From Halobacteroidaceae bacterium (lineage in GTDB: Bacteria > Bacillota > Halanaerobiia > B1SED10-174): a stretch of 64,000 nt of DNA. Under the pieces are notes generated by a model that was not told the origin of the DNA, made no database searches, and saw nothing but the letters and a program-made list of their open reading frames with translations. Made by a program: the position numbers and the translations under genes. Location: the NCBI GenBank assembly GCA_003551665.1, contig PUNE01000013.1:62001-126000 (forward strand). Direction: 5' to 3'. Shown here in pieces: positions 36,904-44,065 of this stretch (its first letter is position 1; each line of letters opens with the position of its first letter).

Positions 36904-37639
36904 ATAGTAGATTTAGTTCATCAAAGCTAAAAAACCCCTTTTTATGAATAACCACGTGATCCAGAATCTCAATCCCGAGAATCTCCCCGGCCTTTACCAG
37001 CCTTTTGGTCCGCAAAACATCTTTTTTGCTGGGGTGGTTTTGTATGGAATTGATGTTTTGGGCCAGGATAACCGAAGTTTCCCCCTTGAATAAGATGGGC
37101 AATCGGAAAATTATCTGGGGGTCAAAAGACATTTGCTGTCGGGTTCCCTCGCCGATTGTTTCCCAGGTCAGAAGACGGTTTTCCTCGTCTACAAGGAAAA
37201 TCATAAGTCTCTTTTTTTCAGGATCATTGTATTTCCTAAACAGGTTGTAAACATCTTCGGGCTGTTTAATCATCTGCCCCTGGTCCTCAACTAAAGTCTT
37301 GCGCTGAATTGAGCATACAGTCAAAAACTCTTTAACAGTTGAAATCTCTTCCAACCTGCAGTGAAAATCAATTAAATCATCGGCCTCAAAATTGGACTGC
37401 ATTTGGGATAACATGATCTCTTCGGGGGTCAACTCCGGATGCTCAGACATTTCAGAGGGTTGGTTTTTCTGGAAAGGGTTTTGACTCAAAAGCTGGTATT
37501 CCTTGCGGTGGCAGGCCGAACATTCAAAGGTAACAAAGGTGGTTCCGGCATATTTCCCTATATTTTGATCAAAGGTACCAACGCCGAGGATATCTTTTTC
37601 CTTAACTTCAGCTCCACATTGCGAACAGAATATTTTCAT
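36902..37639 (-). CDS. Zinc-ribbon protein with degenerate RadC/JAB-like C-terminal domain
   Basis: 245 residues. The N terminus has CSQCGAE and CSACHRK, a four-Cys zinc ribbon. The C-terminal half (about 130-245) follows RadC: KKRLMIFLVDEENRLL, then NHPSKKDVLRTKRLVKAGEILGIEILDHVVIH and a final SFDEL. In canonical RadC/JAMM the metal site is HxHPSGD. Here the first His is replaced by Gln (QNHPSKKD), so metal hydrolase activity is doubtful. The role is unknown, possibly a binding module. It has its own terminator and sits 87 bases after mtaD. Confidence 0.65.
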   Translation of the reverse strand: MKIFCSQCGAEVKEKDILGVGTFDQNIGKYAGTTFVTFECSACHRKEYQLLSQNPFQKNQPSEMSEHPELTPEEIMLSQMQSNFEADDLIDFHCRLEEISTVKEFLTVCSIQRKTLVEDQGQMIKQPEDVYNLFRKYNDPEKKRLMIFLVDEENRLLTWETIGEGTRQQMSFDPQIIFRLPILFKGETSVILAQNINSIQNHPSKKDVLRTKRLVKAGEILGIEILDHVVIHKKGFFSFDELNLL

Positions 37640-37726
37640 TGAAGTCTTCCCCCCCTCTCTAAGTTTTTATACTTGTAAACTTCGCTAAAAAAACCCCAAA
37701 CCCTTTTACCAGGGACTGTTATTTTT

Positions 37727-39010
37727 CTATCCTGAAAGGCGTGCAGTGCGATTTCGGACTTCCCACTTAACTTTTTCCACATCGATAGTGTAAAACTCCC
37801 CTTTGTCATATAGAATTGTCCCATCAACAATTGTAGTCTGGACGTCATTTCCCCGACAACTATAAACCACGTGGGCAAGTGGATCAAAAACCGGGGTAAG
37901 ATGTACCTTATCCAGGTTGAGAAGAATTATATCAGCTTTTTTTCCTTTTTGCAAACTCCCAATTTCTGATCCCAGGCCAAGAATATCAGCTCCCATAGCC
38001 GTTCCCATTTTAACAACCATACCTGCGGGGAGATTCTGGGAATTTTTGCTCGCAACCTTCTGCAATAAAGCCCCTGCTTTCATTTCCGTGAACATATCCA
38101 GGGAATTATTGCTACCAGGGCCATCTGTCCCAAAACCAACCCTGACCCCTTTTTCCAGTAACCGGGCAATGGGAGCTATACCACTGGCCAGTTTCATGTT
38201 GCTCTGGGGATTGTAGGCAACCCCAACGTCTTTCTCCTTTAAAATGTCAAGGTCTTCATCATTAAGGTGAACACAATGAGCCGCCAGAGTTTTATGCTCG
38301 AAAACCCCAAGATCAAGAGCCCATTTAATCGGAGATTTTTCAAATTCTCTTGCCAGTTGATCTATTTCATCCCTGGTTTCCGCAAGATGGATATGAATGG
38401 GCAGATCGTTCTTTTCAGCCTGTTCAAGAATCTTTTTCATAAAGGAAGGTGGACATGTATAGGGTGCGTGGGGGGCCAGCATGGTTTTAATTCGTCCATC
38501 TGCCTGTCCTTGCCAGTTCCGGGCAAAATCCACGGTCTTTTTTAGCTGAGCTTCTGCTCCTGGTTGCAAGCCAATTAAGCCCCAGGTTAAAACTGCCCTG
38601 ATCCCGGATTCTTCCACAGCTTTGCCTGCTCTGTCCATGGCAAAATACATGTCGGTAAAGGTAGTGGTTCCCGAGGCCAGCATTTCAGAAATAGCCAGGA
38701 GCGTTCCCCAGTAAATGTCTTCAGAGTTTAATCTGCCTTCCAATGGCCAGATATAATCTTCAAGCCAGGTCATTAAAGGCTTGTCATCTGCAAAACCCCG
38801 GGTGTATACCATGCCTGCATGGGTATGGCAATTGATAAGTCCCGGGAGGGCAAGACAGTTAACTCCGTCTATTTCTTTTTCCGCGGAAAAAGATTGGGTT
38901 TCATTATTATTTCCACAGGCACTAATCCGGCCATTTTCAATACAGATATCCCCTTTTTTAATTCCTTTTTCTCCATGGAGAAAATCCACATTCTTGATTT
39001 TTAAACGCAT
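37727..39010 (-). CDS. mtaD: 5-methylthioadenosine/S-adenosylhomocysteine deaminase
   Basis: A 427-residue amidohydrolase with Zn ligands in NCHTHAGM (about 60-67), HIHLAETRDE, AHCVHL and GTDGPGSNN, which is the MtaD/SsnA pattern. It deaminates MTA or SAH to the inosine forms in purine and methionine salvage. Closely related enzymes act on other nucleosides or guanine-like rings, so substrate is family-level. GGGGGGAAAAG precedes the ATG. Confidence 0.87.
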   Translation of the reverse strand: MRLKIKNVDFLHGEKGIKKGDICIENGRISACGNNNETQSFSAEKEIDGVNCLALPGLINCHTHAGMVYTRGFADDKPLMTWLEDYIWPLEGRLNSEDIYWGTLLAISEMLASGTTTFTDMYFAMDRAGKAVEESGIRAVLTWGLIGLQPGAEAQLKKTVDFARNWQGQADGRIKTMLAPHAPYTCPPSFMKKILEQAEKNDLPIHIHLAETRDEIDQLAREFEKSPIKWALDLGVFEHKTLAAHCVHLNDEDLDILKEKDVGVAYNPQSNMKLASGIAPIARLLEKGVRVGFGTDGPGSNNSLDMFTEMKAGALLQKVASKNSQNLPAGMVVKMGTAMGADILGLGSEIGSLQKGKKADIILLNLDKVHLTPVFDPLAHVVYSCRGNDVQTTIVDGTILYDKGEFYTIDVEKVKWEVRNRTARLSG

Positions 39011-39117
39011 AATCTTTTCCCCCCAGACATTTCTTTTTATTTAATTTCTACTTCCCGGGGGTTAATCCTTTCCAGGTTTTTGTTTTGCCCAATTTTCCAG
39101 AAAATATCCTTTTTCCG

Positions 39118-39147
39118 TTGACCCCCTCCCCAATTTTATGTTATAAT
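39118..39147 (+). promoter_or_regulatory. Sigma-A promoter of the c-di-GMP riboswitch RNA
   Basis: TTGACC (39118-39123), an 18-base spacer and TATAAT (39142-39147) are on the plus strand. The predicted start is at about 39154, some 12 bases before the aptamer. Confidence 0.8.
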
Positions 39148-39165
39148 TTTATTTAGGAATTACAC

Positions 39166-39246
39166 TCTGAAAATGGCAAACTCGTCGAAAGGCGGGGACG
39201 CAAAGCCACGAATCTAAGGCTAAAGCTAAGATGGTCGGGCTGCCGG
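39166..39246 (+). promoter_or_regulatory. c-di-GMP-I (GEMM) riboswitch aptamer, orphan
   Basis: GGCAAACTCGTC-GAAA-GGCGGGGACGCAAAGCC is the core GEMM P1b hairpin with its GAAA loop and the conserved GACGCAAAGCC. The second stem follows, CTAAGGC-TAAA-GCTAAGATGG, with closing TGCC pairing to GGCA. The G in the AxGGCAAAC segment is kept, which favours c-di-GMP over cGAMP. No plus-strand gene follows: two terminators come next, then the convergent pgsA terminator. The surrounding 519-base gap (39011-39529) holds only this RNA, its promoter, the terminators and a structured repeat. Confidence 0.9.
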
Positions 39247-39259
39247 AGAATCAGGATTT

Positions 39260-39298
39260 GGCCTTTTTCTCGCGGCTGAGAAATTGGCTTTTTGTTTT
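39260..39298 (+). terminator. Riboswitch expression-platform terminator
   Basis: GCC-TT-TTTCTC, loop GCGGCT, GAGAAA-TT-GGC, then TTTTTGTTTTG. It lies 14 bases after the aptamer, the usual position for ligand-controlled termination. Confidence 0.7.
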
Positions 39299-39335
39299 GT
39301 TATTTTTAATTCCTCCTTATCAATCCTCCTTTCTA

Positions 39336-39364
39336 AACCCCTTGCAAAAGGGGTTCTTTTTTTT
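39336..39364 (+). terminator. Second intrinsic terminator downstream of the riboswitch
   Basis: AACCCCTT-GCAA-AAGGGGTT is followed by CTTTTTTTT. It has a perfect 8-base stem with a GNRA-like loop. It ends any read-through transcript at about 39364, giving a roughly 210-base RNA. Confidence 0.88.
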
Positions 39365-39384
39365 CGGCTCTTTCCAGCAAGAAA

Positions 39385-39447
39385 GGAACCTCCCCGGTTC
39401 GAAAAAGGATCCCCTCCTAATCCCTTTCCAAAAAACCTGGAGGTTCC
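39385..39447. repeat. Nested inverted repeat downstream of the riboswitch RNA
   Basis: GGAACCTCC (39385-39393) and GGAGGTTCC (39439-39447) are perfect complements. Inside them GGTT/AACC and GGAT/ATCC can also pair, so a 63-base segment could fold into one long stepped hairpin. No coding frame explains it. Confidence 0.5.
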
Positions 39448-39510
39448 AAACTGAAAAAACAAGCTTTATTAATATATTCTATTTTTTCCAAATTTTTCCT
39501 GCAAAAAATA

Positions 39511-39542
39511 AAAAAAAAGCCTCCCAGCCTTAAGAAGGCTGG
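39511..39542 (-). terminator. Intrinsic terminator of pgsA
   Basis: On the minus strand CCAGCCTT-CTT-AAGGCTGG is followed by GAGGC and a run of eight T. The stem overlaps the last pgsA codons. Confidence 0.8.
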
Positions 39543-40054
39543 CGAAGCTTTTTCAGGGTTATCCGGAAATAATCGAGAGCTGATAAAATAGCGAGGACAG
39601 CTCCTATCCAGATCAGGGGTCTACCCAGGGTGGGAACATCAAAAATATTAATAATCGCAACGGAATAGAGAAAAAACGCAGTGGATTTGCCGAAGTTTGT
39701 AGGGTGAATCATGTCCTTCCCTGAAAGAAAAAGCACCGCAGAAGCAATGAACAAAACAGCATCCCTTGCTATTATTATTATTCCCGCTGCAAGGGGAATA
39801 ACCCCTTTAAATAAAAGAGTAATGAAAATGGCAATAAGGGTTAACTTGTCAGCAACGGGGTCGAGAATTCGGCCCAGATCGGTTTCAATATTAAATTTCC
39901 TGGCAATAATACCGTCGAAAAGGTCAGTCAGAGCTGAGATTACAAATAAAATACCTGCAATCAACTTGTAATTTCCCACTTCAGAAACCAGGACATAAAC
40001 TATCACGGGTATTAATAATAGCCGAAAACTCGTAAGCAGGTTAGCAAGATTCAT
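39530..40054 (-). CDS. pgsA: CDP-diacylglycerol-glycerol-3-phosphate 3-phosphatidyltransferase
   Basis: About 174 residues, with four to five membrane helices. The CDP-alcohol phosphotransferase motif D-G-x2-A-R-x8-G-x3-D-x3-D is complete in DGIIARKFNIETDLGRILDP and the following VADK. It makes phosphatidylglycerol phosphate at the membrane. A GTG at 40060 opens the track ORF. The ATG at 40054 is more likely because AAGGAGG is only 4 bases from the GTG. Confidence 0.93.
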   Translation of the reverse strand: MNLANLLTSFRLLLIPVIVYVLVSEVGNYKLIAGILFVISALTDLFDGIIARKFNIETDLGRILDPVADKLTLIAIFITLLFKGVIPLAAGIIIIARDAVLFIASAVLFLSGKDMIHPTNFGKSTAFFLYSVAIINIFDVPTLGRPLIWIGAVLAILSALDYFRITLKKLRQPS

Positions 40055-40087
40055 CCCCACATCTCCTCCTTAAATCCCAGCAAAATG

Positions 40088-41161
40088 TCAATAGGAAGTA
40101 AATTTGTTAACAGTTTTTTTATCCAGCCTGGTAATAACTTCCAGGAGCAGTTTCAGAGTATTTTCATAATCCCTTTTACTGATTATACTGTAATGGCTGT
40201 GAATATAACGCGCCGGAACTGCAAGGACCAGTGAGGGGACACCGCTTCCAATAAGGTGTATTTTGCCAGCATCGGTTCCTCCACCTTCCATAAAGTCAAC
40301 CTGGTAGGGAATTTCCTTCTCTCGAGCGGTATCAATTACAAAATCCCGCAGGCGGGTATTGGGTATCATTGACCTATCCAGCATGAAAATCACAGGTCCC
40401 TCACCCAATTTTTCCTGGGCCTGGTGCTCGGTCATACCCGGCATATCACCTGCAATCCCAACTTCAAGGGCAAACCCAACATCGGGTTCAATTGTCTGGG
40501 AACTGGTCTGAGCTCCTCGCAGGCCAACTTCTTCCTGGACGGATCCTACTCCATAAACTGTATTGGGGTGTTTTTTTCTGTTTAGTTCTTCGATTAACTG
40601 TATAAAAAGAGCACACCCAACCCGATCATCCCAGGCCTTGGCCATAAGGGAATCCTCATTGCCCATTTCAACAAAGTCACTGCTGGGGACTACAGGGTCC
40701 CCGGGTTTTACGCCCAGTTTTTCTGTTTCTTCTTTGCTCGTGGTGCCAACATCTATAAACATATTCTTAATCTCCACGGGTTTCTTTTTTTCCTCTGGAT
40801 CAAGAACGTGGGGAGGCTTGGATCCAATGATCCCTTCAACAGGGCCATTTTTGGTGAGGACTTGAACCCGCTGGGCAAGCATAACCTGATTCCACCATCC
40901 TCCCAGTGGAGAAAAGGTTAAAAAACCCTTTTCGTTGATTGTTTTTACCATAAAACCTATTTCATCCATATGACCACTGATCATTATCTTTGGCCCGGAT
41001 GGGTCTCCTTCTTTTTTGCAAATCACGCTTCCCAGTTTGTCAGTAGAAATTTCCGCTTTGCCCTCCATCATTTCTTTTATTAGGTCCCGGACGGGATCTT
41101 CGTGTCCGGGAACCCCCGGAACCGAGGTAATTTTTTTCAATAATTCCAGGTTTGCTTTCAT
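40088..41161 (-). CDS. M42 family metallopeptidase (fourth copy)
   Basis: 357 residues with complete M42 ligands: SGHMDEIGFMV, AWDDRVGC, VQEEVGLRGAQ, EGGGTDAG and the C-terminal IHSHYSI. The last differs from the HSP of the other three copies. It lies 30 kb from the tandem trio and is distinct from each of them. The predicted role is a cytoplasmic aminopeptidase. AAGGAGGAACCACA precedes the ATG. Confidence 0.88.
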   Translation of the reverse strand: MKANLELLKKITSVPGVPGHEDPVRDLIKEMMEGKAEISTDKLGSVICKKEGDPSGPKIMISGHMDEIGFMVKTINEKGFLTFSPLGGWWNQVMLAQRVQVLTKNGPVEGIIGSKPPHVLDPEEKKKPVEIKNMFIDVGTTSKEETEKLGVKPGDPVVPSSDFVEMGNEDSLMAKAWDDRVGCALFIQLIEELNRKKHPNTVYGVGSVQEEVGLRGAQTSSQTIEPDVGFALEVGIAGDMPGMTEHQAQEKLGEGPVIFMLDRSMIPNTRLRDFVIDTAREKEIPYQVDFMEGGGTDAGKIHLIGSGVPSLVLAVPARYIHSHYSIISKRDYENTLKLLLEVITRLDKKTVNKFTSY

Positions 41162-41194
41162 TGTGGTTCCTCCTTGTTAATGGTTTTTTATTTT

Positions 41195-42208
41195 TTAAAA
41201 GTTGGCTCTAAGTCCAAAGGCAGCACTGGGCTCATCCCAGTTTCCATCTTCAAAACCAATACCCAGGTCCGCCCGGATCGGCCCAACATTTAAGCCCAGG
41301 CCCCCTGTATAATAACGGGCATCAGCACCTTCCCGAGCAAAACCAGCCCGAAGTGCAAAAAGCCCGGCAAGAAATCTTTTTTCCACTCCTGCCCTTAAAG
41401 CAATTCCGCCCTGAGGTAACGAACTCAGATCAGTGGAAGCAGTTAGGCCCACAATAGGAAGTTTCACCCCCGCACCAACTGTATAAACCCTTTCTGCTCT
41501 TTTAATGAAATCAGCCTCACCATCGAGAGAAAAGGGTTTGATTAAATTTTCAATTCGGGCCCCTAAATTAATAATATCAGTCAATTTAACCATAGCTCCA
41601 AAATCAAGACCAAATCCATTTCCCAGAACCGTACTTTCACCAATAACCTCCGGTCCATTGTTGCTGTCTTCAATATAATATTGGTAGTGAGTCCCTTCTA
41701 TATATTTGGCATTAAAGCCCAGGGACAGGGCCCCTACATTTCCAAAGGGTTCTAAAACCCGGTAAGCATAGGCAATATTAAAGGAGTTGTAATTGGTGAG
41801 ATTAAACTCTTTTTCTTCCAGGGATCCTTTTCCTTTAAAGGAAATCCCCGCTCCGAGGGTTCCAAATCGCAGGCCGGTAAAATGGCCATATTCAATGGAA
41901 GCAGGCTCAATTTCAATTTCCAGAAGGTTTGTGGGATCGGCAAGAATATTCTGGACACTGGAAATAACTTCAACTACATTATCTGTTTTTCCTCCTGTTG
42001 AGCTGCCCAGGCCAAACCCTATCCAGCCAGTATGAGCAAGTCCGGCAGGGTTGTAGAGTATTGCAGAATAGTCATCAACAATTGCTGTATAGGCTCCACC
42101 AAGGGCAAAAGCCCGGGTATTATAATAGGAAAAAGCTTCTGCATTCTGAGCCGGAATAAAAAGAAAAATGCTTAAAATCATCAAAACCAATACAACTTTC
42201 CTGCACAT
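41195..42208 (-). CDS. PorV/TraF-like outer-membrane beta-barrel protein
   Basis: About 337 residues from the ATG at 42208 (AAAGGAG seven bases upstream; the track start at 42283 lacks a site). A clear signal peptide (CRKVVLVLMILSIFLFIPAQNAEA) comes first. The mature start is AFSYYNTRAFALGGAYTAIVDDYSAILYNPAGLA, the entry motif of the FadL/PorV/UPF0164/TraF-like barrel family. Alternating beta strands follow, and the C terminus AAFGLRANF ends in Phe as outer-membrane barrels do. It implies an outer membrane and a BAM system. Transport or secretion role unknown. Confidence 0.8.
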   Translation of the reverse strand: MCRKVVLVLMILSIFLFIPAQNAEAFSYYNTRAFALGGAYTAIVDDYSAILYNPAGLAHTGWIGFGLGSSTGGKTDNVVEVISSVQNILADPTNLLEIEIEPASIEYGHFTGLRFGTLGAGISFKGKGSLEEKEFNLTNYNSFNIAYAYRVLEPFGNVGALSLGFNAKYIEGTHYQYYIEDSNNGPEVIGESTVLGNGFGLDFGAMVKLTDIINLGARIENLIKPFSLDGEADFIKRAERVYTVGAGVKLPIVGLTASTDLSSLPQGGIALRAGVEKRFLAGLFALRAGFAREGADARYYTGGLGLNVGPIRADLGIGFEDGNWDEPSAAFGLRANF

Positions 42209-42279
42209 GGTAAGTCTCCTTTCCAAAATAACATCTACAATAGCTATTCCATAACCTGAATTAAATTCCTTCCAGGCAA

Positions 42280-42310
42280 ACAAAAGAGGCCTCTTTTTAA
42301 AGAGGCCTCC
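42280..42310 (-). terminator. Intrinsic terminator of the HU gene
   Basis: The inverted repeat GAGGCCTCTT/AAGAGGCCTC is followed on the minus strand by TTTTGTTTG. It lies about 75 bases after the hup stop and before the outer-membrane gene. Confidence 0.85.
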
Positions 42311-42383
42311 TGAGCCTAAATAACCTTCCTACCTGGAGGATACCCCCCATTAAACAAAAAATAAGTACAAATAAGTAGAACGT

Positions 42384-42683
42384 CTAGATATCGACTGATT
42401 CTTTGAGGGCCTTGCCGGGCTTGAAATTAGGTACTTTCTTGGCTGGAATGCTGATTTCAGCCTTGGTGCGAGGATTTAGGCCTTTTCTGGGCTTGCGGTC
42501 CCTTACATCAAAGCTACCGAAGCCAATGATCTGAACTTTCTTTCTCTTGTTCTCGGCCTTCTTTGCTTCCCCGGCAAGAAAGTCAGTGATTGAATTGAAT
42601 ACAATGTTTACTACTTCTCCTGCGTCTTTTTTGGTCATTCCTGCTTTCTCAGCAACCTTTTCGATTAAGTCAGTTTTAGTCAA
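42384..42683 (-). CDS. hup: HU family DNA-binding protein
   Basis: 99 residues. The TTG at 42683 with AAGGAGGT 8 bases upstream is chosen over the track TTG at 42710. It gives [21 protein letters not shown], the normal HU opening. The DNA-binding arm is [20 protein letters not shown], and the protein ends [20 protein letters not shown] short extra basic insert ([11 protein letters not shown]) precedes the arm. It is a nucleoid histone-like dimer and is monocistronic, with its own terminator. Confidence 0.95.
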   Translation of the reverse strand: MTKTDLIEKVAEKAGMTKKDAGEVVNIVFNSITDFLAGEAKKAENKRKKVQIIGFGSFDVRDRKPRKGLNPRTKAEISIPAKKVPNFKPGKALKESVDI

Positions 42684-43033
42684 GCAGCTACACCTCCTTA
42701 AAATTTCCATTCCAACAAATTAATTCGTGACCTTCGCAGAAACTCCTGCAAGAAAAGGCGAAAAATTCCCCAGAATTCAACATTTTGGGGATTCAGGGTC
42801 AAAATTTTTCTTTCAAATCGGGAAGAATTGACTACCCCAACCCCCCATTCCTTCTAAATTCCCCCGCTCTATGGCTGGAAAAAGCCTCTATTCGCGCGGT
42901 TTTTTGCGGAAAGGGGAAAAATGGAGTTTTTTTTCTATCTTTTTTTTTCTGAAATCTCACTGATTTACCAAACTGGGAAAAATTTTTGGAAAATGCCCGG
43001 GAAAAGCACGGGTGTTTCTGGTTTTGGGAAGTT
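42684..43033. other. 350-base gap upstream of hup: hairpin and leader, no gene seen
   Basis: I see no coding frame. A 9-base inverted repeat (CCCCAGAAT-TCAAC-ATTTTGGGG, 42769-42791, one G-T pair) on the minus strand is followed by AATTTTTC and may end gpsA transcripts. TTGACC (42797-42802, minus) lies next to it with no good -10. Closer to hup is GCAGGAGTTTCTGCGAAGGTCACGAATT. This resembles a short CAGGA...CGAAT motif that I associate with intergenic DNA of some Clostridia. Confidence 0.4.
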
Positions 43034-44065
43034 TTACCAGTATTCTGTCCCGTCTGGCTGATCTTCCATTTCCACCTTGGGTAATCTGCCCATTAACTCA
43101 TACACTCCCTCCCGAGGTGAGAGACCCTGGAAAAGTACCTGATATACCTTTTGGGTAATCGGCATTTCAGTTCCAGTTCTTTTTGCAAGCTGGTAAACTG
43201 TTTGAGTGGTTCTTAAACCTTCTACTGTCTGGTTGATTTCCTTTAAGGCTTCTTCGGTAGATTTTCCCTGGCCGATCCGAAAACCAAATTTCCAGTTCCT
43301 CGAATGCCTGCTGGCACAGGTTACAATAAGGTCACCCAGTCCGGCCAGTCCGGAAAAAGTTTGTGGTTGGGCACCTTCTGCTTTTCCCAATCGGCTGATT
43401 TCACTTAGGCCCCGGGTAATGAGGGCGGCTTTGGTATTATCCCCGAAACCCATTCCGTCGCAGACACCTGCTGCAATTGCAATAATGTTTTTTACCGCTC
43501 CCCCGAGTTCAACTCCTATTACATCCGGGCTGGAATAAATCCGAAAATGATTGTCCATTATTGTATTCTGAAAATAACTGGCTGTCTCCCGGTCTTCACT
43601 GGCCACAACAGCAGCAGAAGGAAGGCCCCTGCTTACTTCTTCAGCATGAGTGGGACCTGATAGGACTGCAACCTTTGCCCTGTTAGCAGGGGGTACACTT
43701 TTTTGAATAACCTGGGAGAGGCGTTCTAAATTTTTCTCGTCCAACCCTTTACTGCAGCTTACAAGGTACTGGTTGGGTTTGATTAAAACCTTTACTTTCT
43801 GAATTACTTCGCCAACAACATGGGAAGGGACAACAAGAAAAATGCTCTCGGCCTGATCCAGAACCTCCCCGATTTCCGTCGAGGCCTCTATATTTTCGGG
43901 AATTTTTACTTCAGGAAGATACCGGGAATTTGTCCTTTTTTCATTAATCTCTTCTACCTGTATTTTAACTGGTTCAAAAACCTTAACTCTATAATCTTTT
44001 TTTGCCAGGTGGATACTCAGGGCTGTTCCCCAGCTCCCCCCACCAAGTATGGCCAGATGGGTCAT
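43034..44065 (-). CDS. gpsA: NAD(P)-dependent glycerol-3-phosphate dehydrogenase
   Basis: 343 residues. The N-terminal Rossmann motif is ILGGGSWGTALSIHLA. Further marks are LVSCSKGLD, LSGPTHAEEVSRGLPSA, ELGGAVKNIIAIAAGVCDGMG with the catalytic Lys, and GLAGLGDLIVTC. It makes sn-glycerol 3-phosphate for phospholipids. The ATG overlaps the der stop (ATGA). In most Firmicutes plsY lies between der and gpsA; it is missing here. Confidence 0.97.
   Translation of the reverse strand: MTHLAILGGGSWGTALSIHLAKKDYRVKVFEPVKIQVEEINEKRTNSRYLPEVKIPENIEASTEIGEVLDQAESIFLVVPSHVVGEVIQKVKVLIKPNQYLVSCSKGLDEKNLERLSQVIQKSVPPANRAKVAVLSGPTHAEEVSRGLPSAAVVASEDRETASYFQNTIMDNHFRIYSSPDVIGVELGGAVKNIIAIAAGVCDGMGFGDNTKAALITRGLSEISRLGKAEGAQPQTFSGLAGLGDLIVTCASRHSRNWKFGFRIGQGKSTEEALKEINQTVEGLRTTQTVYQLAKRTGTEMPITQKVYQVLFQGLSPREGVYELMGRLPKVEMEDQPDGTEYW

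Noticed and set aside
39166-39246. cGAMP-type (GEMM-Ib) specificity
   Set aside because: The G in the GGCAAAC segment is retained, while cGAMP sensors usually carry A at the specificity position. Only a binding assay could decide finally.
39226-39462. 78-residue minus-strand ORF across the riboswitch
   Set aside because: Antisense of structured RNA and terminators, with no ribosome site and no family resemblance.
39231-39533. 100-residue plus-strand ORF after the c-di-GMP aptamer as the regulated gene
   Set aside because: Its ATG lies inside the aptamer, it runs through two terminators and the pgsA terminator, and the protein is Phe/Pro/Lys filler with no ribosome site.
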